Source: Neoroseomonas terrae
GTDB lineage: Bacteria > Pseudomonadota > Alphaproteobacteria > Acetobacterales > Acetobacteraceae
DNA: 37,017 bases
Reading direction: 5' to 3'
Assembly (NCBI RefSeq): GCF_018129025.1
Contig: NZ_JAAEDI010000043.1
Location: 1 to 37,017, forward strand
The notes beneath the pieces were generated by a model. That model had not been told where the DNA came from. It was given only the letters and a program-made list of their open reading frames with translations, and did no database searches. The position numbers and the translations under genes are program-made. Positions 24,512 through 31,740 of the stretch are shown one piece after another. Position 1 is the first letter of the stretch; every line of letters begins with the position of its first letter.

Positions 24512-24691
24512 TTAGCCCATGGGCTTTTCGGGGGCAACCTGGAGCGGATCGGGCGCGGCCTCCGCCTCGGCGCTGCGTGCGCGGAGCTGCGCTTTTCGAC
24601 GCTTCAGATTCTCGCGGAGGGCGGCGGCGAGGCGGGCGGTGCGGTCCTCGGCCTTCCCTGGGCGCGGTGGCGGGTCACCCTGCTTGGTCAT
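24512..24691 (-). CDS. small basic conserved-looking protein
   Basis: A 59-residue highly charged protein (RPGKAEDRTARLAAALRENLKRRKAQLRAR) predicted to form one long helix with Ala/Pro-rich ends. Small proteins of this layout occur next to dcd/murA in alphaproteobacteria, but I cannot name a family. ATG 24691 is the natural start; the frame is open further upstream without clear sense. It is 78 bp upstream of dcd on the same strand and may be the first gene of that transcript. Confidence 0.5.
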   Translation of the reverse strand: MTKQGDPPPRPGKAEDRTARLAAALRENLKRRKAQLRARSAEAEAAPDPLQVAPEKPMG

Positions 24692-24822
24692 CGCCGGCCA
24701 GAGTGTGGCGGCCGCGGGGCCTCGGCAAGAGCGGCGGGGATCAAGTTGATGTTTGGTGATGTCGTGCAACCGGCGCGGTTATAAAGCCGCCGACCCCCAT
24801 CTGGGCGTTGTTGGAGGCTCGT

Positions 24823-24849
24823 ATGAGCGAATGGCATAGGTTGCGGTGA
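24823..24849 (+). CDS. eight-codon upstream open frame before the Hint-domain gene
   Basis: ATG at 24823 with GGAGG five nt upstream encodes MSEWHRLR and stops with TGA at 24847-24849. The stop overlaps the GTG start of the next gene as GTGA. The main gene itself has no good ribosome-binding site, so ribosomes ending the mini frame could reinitiate there. Confidence 0.35.
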   Translation: MSEWHRLR

Positions 24850-25415
24850 ACAGCTTACCCACGAGTCCGGGGCTCCCGTCGGACGATCCCGCGCTGTCGG
24901 GCCTTGCCCCAACCGCCAAGGTCGTGAGCATCGGCGGAGAGGTGGCGGCCGATGCGGTGGAGGCCGGCGACGTCGTCATCGTCATGGCCCGGCCGGGGTA
25001 TGGGCCGGTACTGCGGGTCGTTGATACCACGGTGGATCTTGGGCTCCGCCCCGATGCAGCGCCGGTGCTGATTACCGAGGGCGCGATCGATCGGTTTTCG
25101 CCGAGTCGCTGCACCGTCGTCGCCCCGCATACCCTGATCGGCCTGGATGACTGGCTGGTGCCTGCGGCTGCGCTGGTCAATGGCCGCAGCATCACCCGGC
25201 AATGGGCTGCAGGCCGGACCCGCTATGTGCAGTTCGAGATGGAGCAGCACGACATGGTCGTAGCGGACGGCCTGCGGATTGCGACGCTGCGGCAGGGGCA
25301 AGGCCTGTGCCGCCGCCTGCTGGCCGAGGGGCCCGCGCTGGAGGCGCTGCGCGACCAGGTGCTGCGGCGGCTGCCGGCGCTGGAGGCCGCGGGCCTGCTG
25401 CCGCGACCGGTGTGA
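24846..25415 (+). CDS. Hint-like domain protein
   Basis: A 189-residue protein whose central part matches the Hint_2 domain pattern: AGDVVIVMARPGYGPVLRVVDTTV, then PVLITEGAIDRFSPSRCTVVAPHTLIGLDDWLVPAAALVNGRSI (the usual VSPxHxL...A..LVNG block), then RYVQFEMEQHDMVVADGL. The N-terminal nucleophile cysteine found in self-processing Hint domains is absent, so protein splicing is not expected. Hint_2 proteins are common in Alphaproteobacteria, with mostly unknown roles. GTG 24846 is the only start that keeps the domain. It stands alone upstream of tRNA-Thr. Confidence 0.65.
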   Translation: MNSLPTSPGLPSDDPALSGLAPTAKVVSIGGEVAADAVEAGDVVIVMARPGYGPVLRVVDTTVDLGLRPDAAPVLITEGAIDRFSPSRCTVVAPHTLIGLDDWLVPAAALVNGRSITRQWAAGRTRYVQFEMEQHDMVVADGLRIATLRQGQGLCRRLLAEGPALEALRDQVLRRLPALEAAGLLPRPV

Positions 25416-25506
25416 AGGGTCGCTGCCGCCCAGGGGAAGGATACGTGGAACGGGGTTGCGTGGCCGCAGCCATCCGCTTAGAGAGGGCGCCGCGCTCGCG
25501 CCGGGC

Positions 25507-25581
<75 letters not shown>

Positions 25582-25638
25582 TCTTAGGCTGTTGATCGGC
25601 CAAGGAAATCAGGTGAAACAAGGGTTTGTGGTGTCTCC

Positions 25639-25662
25639 GGTGATACATCCGGGTGATACATC
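25639..25662 (+). repeat. tandem arm-type integrase sites, left
   Basis: GGTGATACATC occurs at 25639-25649 and again at 25652-25662, a 13-bp period, just before the integrase gene. An 18-bp segment covering the second copy (25646-25663) recurs exactly at the right end. Confidence 0.7.
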
Positions 25663-25674
25663 TTGGCCCTTTCG

Positions 25675-27231
25675 ATGACCCGACCGACGAAGCATCCCAA
25701 GTCAGGCGTGTATCGCATCCGCATGGTGGTGCCGAAGGACATTCGGCCCATCATCGGGACCGCCGAGCGCATCATCAGCCTTGGCACCAAGGACCCCGCT
25801 GAGGCGCTGCGGAAGGCCCCTGCGGCGCTGGAACAGATCGCGCGGGAGTTCGCCGCCGCGCGTGCTGCGCTTGCCCCCGAGCAACGTCTGTCGCAGCGCG
25901 AGGTGGTGGCCCTCTGCGGTGCGCTCTATCGGGAGACCGTGGCGCAGTGGGAGGATGATCCGGGCACGGCGGAAGCGTGGGACCTGTTCGCGGGTCAACT
26001 CCAGGACGCGCGGGCATGGGACAATGCGATGCCCGGCGGGGGACCGAGCGCGCCCGACTTGGAGGATGCCGAGGACCTAGCGCGGCGGCACGGCTTCACG
26101 CCCGATGCTGACAGCGTAAAGCGAATTGCGGTTGCCCTCTACGCGACCCGGATGAAGGCCGCCGATACGTTGCGGCGCAGGGCGGAAGGTGACTACTCGC
26201 CGGATACGCACGCACCGACCTTCCCGCCCATCGTCTCCGGTGAGGCCACCGCCGGGAAGTCACCCGTTCCCACCACACAGCCCGAAGCATTGAAGGGCGA
26301 CACATTGCTGGCGCTATGGGCGGCAGAAGCGAGGCCCGCGCCTGCGACGCTCAAGAAGTATGGCGCCACGTTCCGCAACCTTGCTCGCATTCTCGGCTTC
26401 GATGATGTGCGCCGCATCAGCCCCGGCGACGTGGTGCGCTTCAAGGAGGCCCGGCTTAGCGAGGGCCGAAGCACCGGCACCGTCGCGGATGACATTCTCA
26501 ATGCGGGTGCTGTCTGCAATTGGGCCGTTGAAAACCTCAAGATCACTTCGAACCCGTTTTCCAGGAAGGCCCCGAAGGTGTCCCGCAAGGGGCCTGCGCC
26601 GCGTGAACCCTACAGCGACGATGAAGCGCAGCGCATCCTCACCGCAGCACGGCAAGAGACCGGCGCTCTGCGGTGGCTTCCGTGGCTCCTGTGCTTCACG
26701 GGGGCGAGGCTGGGCGAGATTGTCGAGGCGCGGCGCTGCGACGTGCGGCAGGACAGCGGCGTGACGATACTCGACATTCGCCCGACCGAGGCTCGCGCAG
26801 GGAAGAACGAGACCATGCAACGGATGATCCCGCTGCACTCGGCGCTGATAGCCGAGGGCTTCCTTCGCTACGTCGCGGCGCTTCCAGGCAATCCGGCGGG
26901 GCCGCTGTTCCCGAGCATTGTTGCAAGGAAGGACGGAACGCGCACCACCAACGCGCAGGTGATGCACGGGCGATGGATGCGGGAGGTGGTCGGCATCAAG
27001 GACCCGAAGAAGGCCCCGGCGCACTCGTGGCGGCACCGCATGGAGGACGCGCTACGGATCGCGCGGGTCTCGCAGGAAGCGCAGGACGCGATCACTGGCA
27101 GGCACAATCCGAGGAACGCGGGCGCAGGCTACGGCAAGGGCTTTCGAGGGATGCCGGACGAGGTGTTGAAGGACCTTGAGCGGGTGCCCTCGCCGGTCCC
27201 GCCAGAGGTTAGCGGCGGCGCCACGGAATGA
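25675..27231 (+). CDS. tyrosine recombinase / site-specific integrase
   Basis: A 518-residue phage-type integrase expected to insert and excise the element at tRNA-Thr. The N-terminus (HPKSGVYRIRMVVPKDIRPIIG) is the short arm-binding type seen in many alphaproteobacterial integrases. A SAM-like core-binding domain covers about residues 200-290. The catalytic set is complete: Arg345 (TGARLGE), a Lys in AGKNETMQRMIPLHSAL, His450 and Arg453 (HSWRH), His477 (GRHNP) and Tyr486 (AGYGKGF). ATG 25675 is preferred; a TTG 12 bp upstream is in frame. All evidence suggests a functional enzyme. No excisionase is recognised among the neighbours. Confidence 0.94.
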   Translation: MTRPTKHPKSGVYRIRMVVPKDIRPIIGTAERIISLGTKDPAEALRKAPAALEQIAREFAAARAALAPEQRLSQREVVALCGALYRETVAQWEDDPGTAEAWDLFAGQLQDARAWDNAMPGGGPSAPDLEDAEDLARRHGFTPDADSVKRIAVALYATRMKAADTLRRRAEGDYSPDTHAPTFPPIVSGEATAGKSPVPTTQPEALKGDTLLALWAAEARPAPATLKKYGATFRNLARILGFDDVRRISPGDVVRFKEARLSEGRSTGTVADDILNAGAVCNWAVENLKITSNPFSRKAPKVSRKGPAPREPYSDDEAQRILTAARQETGALRWLPWLLCFTGARLGEIVEARRCDVRQDSGVTILDIRPTEARAGKNETMQRMIPLHSALIAEGFLRYVAALPGNPAGPLFPSIVARKDGTRTTNAQVMHGRWMREVVGIKDPKKAPAHSWRHRMEDALRIARVSQEAQDAITGRHNPRNAGAGYGKGFRGMPDEVLKDLERVPSPVPPEVSGGATE

Positions 27232-27366
27232 CCTTGATATTGCCGCACGGGCGCCATGCATCCGGGGCAGATGGCGAAGCGGAAACGAGAGGGTAATCGG
27301 GCTGGGTGGCAGGAAAAACCTACGTTTCAGCAAAGTTCGGCGGTGGTGCCGTAAGGGGTATGGAAG

Positions 27367-27567
27367 TTGCGGGGGCCCTCCCCACAAGCCAAACCTTTTG
27401 GAAATCGCAACGGTCAACCTCACTTCACCGGACACCGGCCCTTCAATGTCGTGTGCCACAACACGCACGGGACCGCCGACGCCTTCGCCAAGGAAGTGGC
27501 TGAGAGCCGAAGGCGACCTTCGGTGCGCGTCAGCAGGGAAGCCGTGAAGGCGATGATGGCGGGTTAA
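27367..27567 (+). CDS. possible small phage-type protein with palindromic insert
   Basis: A 66-residue open frame from a TTG with AAGGGG upstream. The part FGNRNGQPHFTGHRPFNVVCHNTHGTADAFAKEVAE has GC-rich third positions and looks coding. Near its end the palindromic element at 27505-27527 adds SRRRPSVR in frame, followed by SREAVKAMMAG and the stop. No family is recognised. The same C-terminal coding tail, interrupted by another copy of the element, appears again near 27768-27818. Confidence 0.4.
   Translation: MRGPSPQAKPFGNRNGQPHFTGHRPFNVVCHNTHGTADAFAKEVAESRRRPSVRVSREAVKAMMAG
27505..27527 (+). repeat. 23-bp palindromic element, copy 1
   Basis: AGCCGAAGGCG and CCTTCGGTGCG around one base, with an inner perfect stem CCGAAGG/CCTTCGG (27507-27523). 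It is in frame within the small open frame ending at 27567. Confidence 0.75.
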
Positions 27568-27603
27568 TAGGGGGTCGTTCCCCACTCGCCAAACATTCCA
27601 CGC

Positions 27604-27768
27604 ATGGCACTTCCGACTATCCCCCCGGAGCTGATCGCGGCTCTCGACAAACTCCACCCGCACCGAAGGCCGCCTTCGGCTCCCCGCTGCCCAACGCCGA
27701 GCATGAGTGAACGCGAAATCTGGCTCTACGCCGGAAAGCGGGCGCTCCTCGATTGGCTGGCGGGTTAG
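27604..27768 (+). CDS. small phage-type protein with in-frame palindromic insert
   Basis: A 54-residue protein starting MALPTIPPELIAALDKLHP and ending MSEREIWLYAGKRALLDWLAG. The second part (CPTPSMSEREIWLYAGKRALLDWL) has the look of small early-type proteins of T7-like podoviruses. Between the two parts lies HRRPPSAPR, encoded by an inverted copy of the 23-bp palindromic element (27659-27681), which keeps the frame. Without it the protein would read HP-CPTPSMSEREIW, a more natural sequence. I consider it a real gene from codon use and sequence character. Confidence 0.6.
   Translation: MALPTIPPELIAALDKLHPHRRPPSAPRCPTPSMSEREIWLYAGKRALLDWLAG
27659..27681 (-). repeat. 23-bp palindromic element, copy 2 (inverted)
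   Basis: Read on the minus strand it matches copy 1 at 22 of 23 positions. It lies in frame inside the 54-residue gene. Confidence 0.75.
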
Positions 27769-27773
27769 CAGGA

Positions 27774-27796
27774 AGCCGAAGGCGCCCTTCTGTGCG
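27774..27796 (+). repeat. 23-bp palindromic element, copy 3
   Basis: It matches copy 1 at 21 of 23 positions, with one stem mismatch (CCTTCTG). It lies 5 bp after the stop of the 54-residue gene and interrupts a duplicate of the sequence AGCAGG-AAGCCG...GATGATGGCGGG that ends the preceding small frame. Confidence 0.7.
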
Positions 27797-27877
27797 GTGG
27801 GCGATGATGGCGGGCTAATACCCTGCACTTCCCCACCAATCAGACTTTTCGCCCTGGCAGGCAAAGACCGCAGCCGG

Positions 27878-27952
27878 GGGCGCATGAAGCATCGCGTATG
27901 ACCGTTGAGTGCCCTTAGCGGCACTGGTCATGCGTTCCCGTTTCATGCGCCC
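27878..27952. repeat. large interrupted stem-loop
   Basis: The outer arms GGGCGCATGAA (27878-27888) and TTCATGCGCCC (27942-27952) pair perfectly over 11 bp. Inside, ATGACC (27898-27903) pairs with GGTCAT (27926-27931), and GTGCC (27909-27913) with GGCAC (27920-27924). Bulges separate the stems. It lies in the 288-bp gene-free stretch before the HNH-like gene. It could be a structured RNA, an origin or packaging signal, or a regulatory hairpin. Confidence 0.6.
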
Positions 27953-28056
27953 TCGTGCTGTGTTGGTCTCTTGCGCTCTCTGCCGGGGCTGTCTCGCCGT
28001 GTGTGCAGTCAGCAACCGCCACGGCCTCCCTTCAACCTCTGTCTGCCAGGACATTC

Positions 28057-28521
28057 ATGGACCTTGCTAGCATCCGTGCCGCATTCGCGCGGCGCGGTCT
28101 CGACACCAACGCAGGCCGCCCCGTCATGGGCCGCCGCGCCAACTATGCCCGCCCCGTTCCGCCGGTCACCTCTGCCACCACCGCCAGGCTTCGCACCTCA
28201 TGCGGGCGGGAGGTGCCGATGGACCTTGAGGACCGCGCCCGCCTCATCAGCCTGTATCCCGATGGTCTCCCCGCGTTCTTCATGGCGGGCAACGGGAAGG
28301 GCCATGACTACGTCCGCTGCGCCCCGCCACCTTCGGCTGGGATGGCGCGAGGCAACACCGTCACCGTCGCTCGCTTGATCCTTGCCGAGGAAGCCATCGG
28401 GGGCACCGTGCGGTATCGCGACGGGGACCGCTGCAACCTCCGCAGGGGCAACCTGAGGGTGACCGGGAAGGACACCGCCGGGGGCACCGCTAGCGTCCCG
28501 CCCGAAGCGGCGGAAGGCTGA
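28057..28521 (+). CDS. degenerate HNH-like phage protein
   Basis: A 154-residue protein. The C-terminal block VTVARLILAEEAIGGTVRYRDGDRCNLRRGNLRVTGKD copies the layout of phage HNH homing-type endonucleases (V-H-R-L-V..., then D-H-I-N-G-D...N-R-x-x-N-L-R). The metal-binding histidines are missing, so nuclease activity is doubtful. The N-terminal half (MDLASIRAAFARRGLD) is of unknown type. ATG 28057 is chosen as the first Met with sensible downstream sequence; the frame is open further upstream. It lies 5 bp before the gp14-like gene and is likely co-transcribed with it. Confidence 0.5.
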   Translation: MDLASIRAAFARRGLDTNAGRPVMGRRANYARPVPPVTSATTARLRTSCGREVPMDLEDRARLISLYPDGLPAFFMAGNGKGHDYVRCAPPPSAGMARGNTVTVARLILAEEAIGGTVRYRDGDRCNLRRGNLRVTGKDTAGGTASVPPEAAEG

Positions 28522-28526
28522 GACCC

Positions 28527-29339
28527 ATGGCCTTCCTACTCGGCGCAGCCACCCTCGCGGTCACCGCTGCGTCAGCCTACGCTTCCCATCAGGGCCAGTC
28601 CGCAGCAGCAAAGAAGCAAAACGCCTACGCCGCCGCCACCGACGCCGCGAACCGGGAACACCGACGCGACGTGATGGAACACCAGATGGACGTGTGGCAG
28701 CAGGACTTGGAGTATGCGGAGGAGGTGCTGGCCTACTCGCGCACCGAGTTCGACAAGCAAGCCGCGTTCGCCACGACCGCCATGCAGGCCGTTGAGCGGA
28801 ACCGCGACGCTGACGCCTTCACGCTGGCCGTGCGGGGCATCGAGGAGACCGTAGCGGCAACCTTCCAGGTCACGGGCGCACAGCGTCAGGGGCAAGCCGC
28901 ACGGGCACAGTTTGCTGCCCGTGACAGGAATGTTGAGGGCAACAGCGTCGATGCCGTCTTGGGCGACGTGATGCGGCAGGAAGGTGATGTGGTCTCCATG
29001 GTCGCCATCAATCGCGATGCCACCATGCGGCAGATCGGACGCGAGGCGCAGGCCGCAGACGCGCAGCACGATCAAGCCCTTTCGCAGATCGCAGCGGGCA
29101 TCAGGACATTCTCGCCACAGGCGCCCATCAGGACACCCGGCCCGGTGCCCGTGCAGAACCCGCAAGCGACCGTGGCGGCACCCTCGGGGGTGCAACTTGT
29201 CGGTGGTCTCGCCAATGGCTTCATGGCGGGCGTGAACGCCTACAACAGCGCCAGCGGGCAGACCATGAAGCAGACCATCGGCCAAGCGAGCGCATGGGTC
29301 GGGCGGCAGTTCACCATCGGCGGCGGTAGCAGCCCGTGA
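28527..29339 (+). CDS. virion core / internal virion protein, T7 gp14-like
   Basis: A 270-residue protein resembling the internal virion (ejection) proteins of podoviruses. It has an N-terminal hydrophobic segment (FLLGAATLAVTAASAYASHQ) and a long helical Gln/Ala-rich body. The characteristic stretch RDRNVEGNSVDAVLGDVMRQEGDVVSMVAINRDATMRQI follows, then a Pro-rich linker and a Gly/Ala C-terminal region. In T7 this protein enters the outer membrane during DNA injection. Finding it without other virion genes is unusual. The next gene starts inside its stop codon (GTGA). Confidence 0.65.
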   Translation: MAFLLGAATLAVTAASAYASHQGQSAAAKKQNAYAAATDAANREHRRDVMEHQMDVWQQDLEYAEEVLAYSRTEFDKQAAFATTAMQAVERNRDADAFTLAVRGIEETVAATFQVTGAQRQGQAARAQFAARDRNVEGNSVDAVLGDVMRQEGDVVSMVAINRDATMRQIGREAQAADAQHDQALSQIAAGIRTFSPQAPIRTPGPVPVQNPQATVAAPSGVQLVGGLANGFMAGVNAYNSASGQTMKQTIGQASAWVGRQFTIGGGSSP

Positions 29340-30052
29340 CGGGGCAGCCGCAAGGACCCGTGACGGTCGCGGTCCGGGACCTTCACAGGGACAGCCGGTT
29401 CCAGATCAGGCACGCCATCAACCGCGCGGTGGTGGACCGCTACGCCAACGCCCTAAGGGCCGAGGCGCGGCTTCCTCCGGTGCGCGTGGCGCTGGTCGCG
29501 GGGGTGCCCGTGCTGGTGGACGGATGGCACCGCGTCGCGGCGCACCAGGCCATCGGCGCAACGCACGTCCAAGCCATCATCAGCGAGGCCACCGCGCAGG
29601 AAGCCCGATGGCTGGCAGCGGAAGCGAACCTTACCCATGGCCTGCCGCTGAAAGCGCGGGAGGTGCGAGGCGCGTTCCAGGCATTCATCAAGGCCCGCCG
29701 CCACCGCATCCCCGCGAGGCAAGGGCAGGATCCCGGCAGGCTGTCCTACCGGGACATCGCGAAGGCCCTTGGCGGGCTAGTCACGCATCAGACAGTGAGC
29801 AACTGGATGCAGAAGGACTTTCCCGAGACCGCCCGCGAATACGGCGGGGAATTGCAGGTGCCCGCCGAGGCGCCCGCACCGGAGGACCCGCAGGAAGGCT
29901 TTGCACGGGCAGCGCATGAGGCCATCGCACAGGCCCTTGCAGCGGCCCGAGGGGTGACCGATCCGGCCCGTCGCGGGGCCATAATCGGTGAAGCCGAGGC
30001 GGCCCTTCGGGAGTTACGCGAGGCCCGCGCCTGGGTCCCTGCGGAGTTCTAG
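29336..30052 (+). CDS. ParB/Srx N-domain-like protein with HTH
   Basis: A 238-residue protein. The N-terminal half is a ParB-like fold: VRDLHRDSRFQIRHAINRAVVDRYANALRAEARLPPVRVA, then PVLVDGWHRVAAHQAIGATHVQAIISEATAQEARWLAAEANLTHGLPL, which parallels the GERRxRAA box region. A central helix-turn-helix-like segment follows (LSYRDIAKALGGLVTHQTVSNWMQKDF). The C-terminal part is helical. Related phage proteins may act in DNA binding, CTP binding or nuclease roles; partitioning is not implied. The GTG start overlaps the preceding stop by 4 nt, so it is translationally coupled to the gp14-like gene. Confidence 0.7.
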   Translation: MTGQPQGPVTVAVRDLHRDSRFQIRHAINRAVVDRYANALRAEARLPPVRVALVAGVPVLVDGWHRVAAHQAIGATHVQAIISEATAQEARWLAAEANLTHGLPLKAREVRGAFQAFIKARRHRIPARQGQDPGRLSYRDIAKALGGLVTHQTVSNWMQKDFPETAREYGGELQVPAEAPAPEDPQEGFARAAHEAIAQALAAARGVTDPARRGAIIGEAEAALRELREARAWVPAEF

Positions 30053-30384
30053 ACGGGCACCGTGACGGGGCCTTCGCGTTCTTCCCTTTCGGGGGAGGGG
30101 CCCGGAGGCCCCGGTCTCCTACGGGGCGCCGGCAAGGGACCCGCATGGCCTGTCAAAATTAGACACCTCTAGCCGACACAGCGGGGTTTTCAGCCGGGCC
30201 AGGACCAGCAGAAACCGAGGTATTCGGCGGGTTTCCCGGCGGTGGCCTGAAATGTGGCCGAGGTGTCCCAAATCGCGCCGAGACCCCCGGACTAAAATGG
30301 GTCACGGGCCTGAGCGGTCTCCCCCCTCCGGGGCTGCGGCGGATACCCCCGTGGGGGCGGGGGAGGCCCGGCCGGGGCGGCGCC
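30053..30384. other. 332-bp GC-rich intergenic stretch in the element
   Basis: I see no gene. GACACCTC (30162-30169) and GAGGTGTC (30260-30267) form an 8-bp inverted repeat 90 bp apart, and the region near 30320-30370 has several G/C-run complementarities. Two converging genes flank it, so it probably holds terminators for both. Confidence 0.4.
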
Positions 30385-30606
30385 CTAGCGCGATCCCAGG
30401 GGCGACGTGCAATCGAATTGGGGCCACGCCTGGGTGCTGGACCGGCAACCCACAACCTCGCCCGTCGCGGTGTTGAGGCGGGCCACGACATTCCCTGTCT
30501 CCACGATCTGGTATCGGCCCCTGCCACCGAGCGTATCGGTCACCAGCAACCCCGCCATGAACGCCAGCACCGCCGCCGCCGCAACGCTTCCCCAATCCGG
30601 CTTCAC
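30385..30606 (-). CDS. small membrane protein, hypothetical
   Basis: A 73-residue protein with one N-terminal membrane segment (VAAAAVLAFMAGLLVTDTL) and a short soluble domain, YQIVETGNVVARLNTATGEVVGCRS, followed by a second cysteine (FDC). The GTG start at 30606 gives a natural N-terminus (MKPDWGS). It is the only gene here between the ParB-like and recombinase genes and is on the opposite strand. The family is not recognised; topology suggests a periplasmic C-terminus. Confidence 0.55.
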   Translation of the reverse strand: MKPDWGSVAAAAVLAFMAGLLVTDTLGGRGRYQIVETGNVVARLNTATGEVVGCRSSTQAWPQFDCTSPLGSR

Positions 30607-30707
30607 CCTAGGCTACCCTCCATGCCACGTCATGCGCCCCCTCGGGACCGTCGCGCGGGTGGAAGGTAGCGGCAAGACCGTATCATTATCGAACAACGAC
30701 CGATGAT

Positions 30708-30721
30708 CTGTGTTGACACAG
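30708..30721. promoter_or_regulatory. inverted repeat over a TTGACA hexamer
   Basis: CTGTG-TTGA-CACAG is a perfect 5-bp-arm inverted repeat containing TTGACA (30713-30718), 58 bp before the serine recombinase start. It could be a -35 element with an operator; no clear -10 was found. Confidence 0.3.
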
Positions 30722-30778
30722 TCTTGCCGCGTGCCCATCCTCCCCGCCGACCAAGGACGGGACCGAGGGGAAGTGACG

Positions 30779-31477
30779 ATGGGCCGGGGCAAGCAGCAGG
30801 CTTTCGCGGTGGCCTACTACCGGGTCAGCACCGCCGAGCAAGGCCAGTCGGGCCTTGGCCTGGAGGCCCAGCAGGCCACCGTCAGGGCCTTTGCTGAGGC
30901 TCGTGGATGGCGCCTGATAGCCGAGCATCAGGACGTGGCGAGCGGCAAGACCGACAACCGGCCGGGCTTCCTCGCCGCACTAGCCGAGTGCCGCCGGATG
31001 GGGGCCTTCCTGGTGGCCTCGAAACTGGACCGCATCAGCCGCCGGGCACATGCCCTTTCGGGGCTGTTGGAGGAAGGCATCAGGCCCCGCACCGCCGACA
31101 TGCCCGACGCTGACGACATGATGCTGCGGGTCTATGCGGCCATGGCGCAGCGGGAGCGGGAGTTAATCTCTGACCGGACCAAGGCGGCCCTCGCCGCAGC
31201 GAAGGCGCGGGGGACGAAACTCGGCGGGGATCGTGGGAACCGGCCCGCCGCACCGCCCGACGCGAAGGCCGCCGCCGCTGCCCGCATGGAGACCGCCGAC
31301 CGCGCTGCGTTCCGGGTGATGCCCGCCATCAGGGAATTGCGGGAAGGTGGCGCCACGTCGCTTCATGCTCTGGCCAATGGTCTCAACACCATGGGCCTGC
31401 CCACGCCGAGGGGCGGGACATGGACCGCCACCGCTGTTCGCCGCGCCCTGGCCCGTGCCGAGGGAGCCGCAGGATGA
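30779..31477 (+). CDS. serine recombinase (resolvase/invertase type)
   Basis: A 232-residue serine recombinase. The catalytic domain begins AYYRVSTAEQGQSGLGLEAQQATVRAFAEARGW with nucleophile Ser17. It continues with LVASKLDRISRRAHALSGLLEEGI and RVYAAMAQRERELISDRTKAAL, the helix E region. A shortened C-terminal DNA-binding part, LHALANGLNTMGLPTPRGGTWTATAVRRAL, resembles the recombinase domain of phage and element resolvases. ATG 30779 starts directly before the domain. Why an element with a full tyrosine integrase also carries this is open; resolution, inversion or regulation are possible. Its stop overlaps the next start as ATGA. Confidence 0.85.
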   Translation: MGRGKQQAFAVAYYRVSTAEQGQSGLGLEAQQATVRAFAEARGWRLIAEHQDVASGKTDNRPGFLAALAECRRMGAFLVASKLDRISRRAHALSGLLEEGIRPRTADMPDADDMMLRVYAAMAQRERELISDRTKAALAAAKARGTKLGGDRGNRPAAPPDAKAAAAARMETADRAAFRVMPAIRELREGGATSLHALANGLNTMGLPTPRGGTWTATAVRRALARAEGAAG

Positions 31478-31740
31478 GCCGCCCGCCGCGCCCCACCACC
31501 ACCGCCCGCCGTGGGCCCGCCACGGTGCCCGCGAAGGCCCCGGCTGTAGCCCCCACGACGGATGAGCGACGGAAGGCCCTGGTACTGTCCAAGCATCCAG
31601 GCCGTGACCGCGCCATCGGCATCGCCTTTTGGGCGGGTTTCGCCTTCCTGGTCCTGCACTACGCCGGGGCCATCCCGTGGGGACAGCCGACAGCCGCCGA
31701 CATCTGGCCCCCTCGCGCCACCGCCACCGGGTCACGGTAG
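31474..31740 (+). CDS. small single-pass membrane protein
   Basis: An 88-residue protein with a Pro/Thr/Ala-rich basic N-terminal half and one membrane segment near the middle (IGIAFWAGFAFLVLHYAGAIPW). The ATG overlaps the recombinase stop (ATGA), which fixes the start and indicates coupling. No family is recognised. Confidence 0.6.
   Translation: MSRPPRPTTTARRGPATVPAKAPAVAPTTDERRKALVLSKHPGRDRAIGIAFWAGFAFLVLHYAGAIPWGQPTAADIWPPRATATGSR

Noticed and set aside
24846..25415. Intein or hedgehog self-splicing protein
   Set aside because: The N-terminal catalytic Cys and a host protein sequence are missing.
27505..27796. CRISPR array
   Set aside because: Repeats are palindromic, occur in both orientations and have unequal spacing (about 154 and 115 bp); no spacers and no cas genes.
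29336..30052. Plasmid partition parB
   Set aside because: No ParA partner and no parS-like sites nearby; the fold is shared by many phage proteins with other roles.
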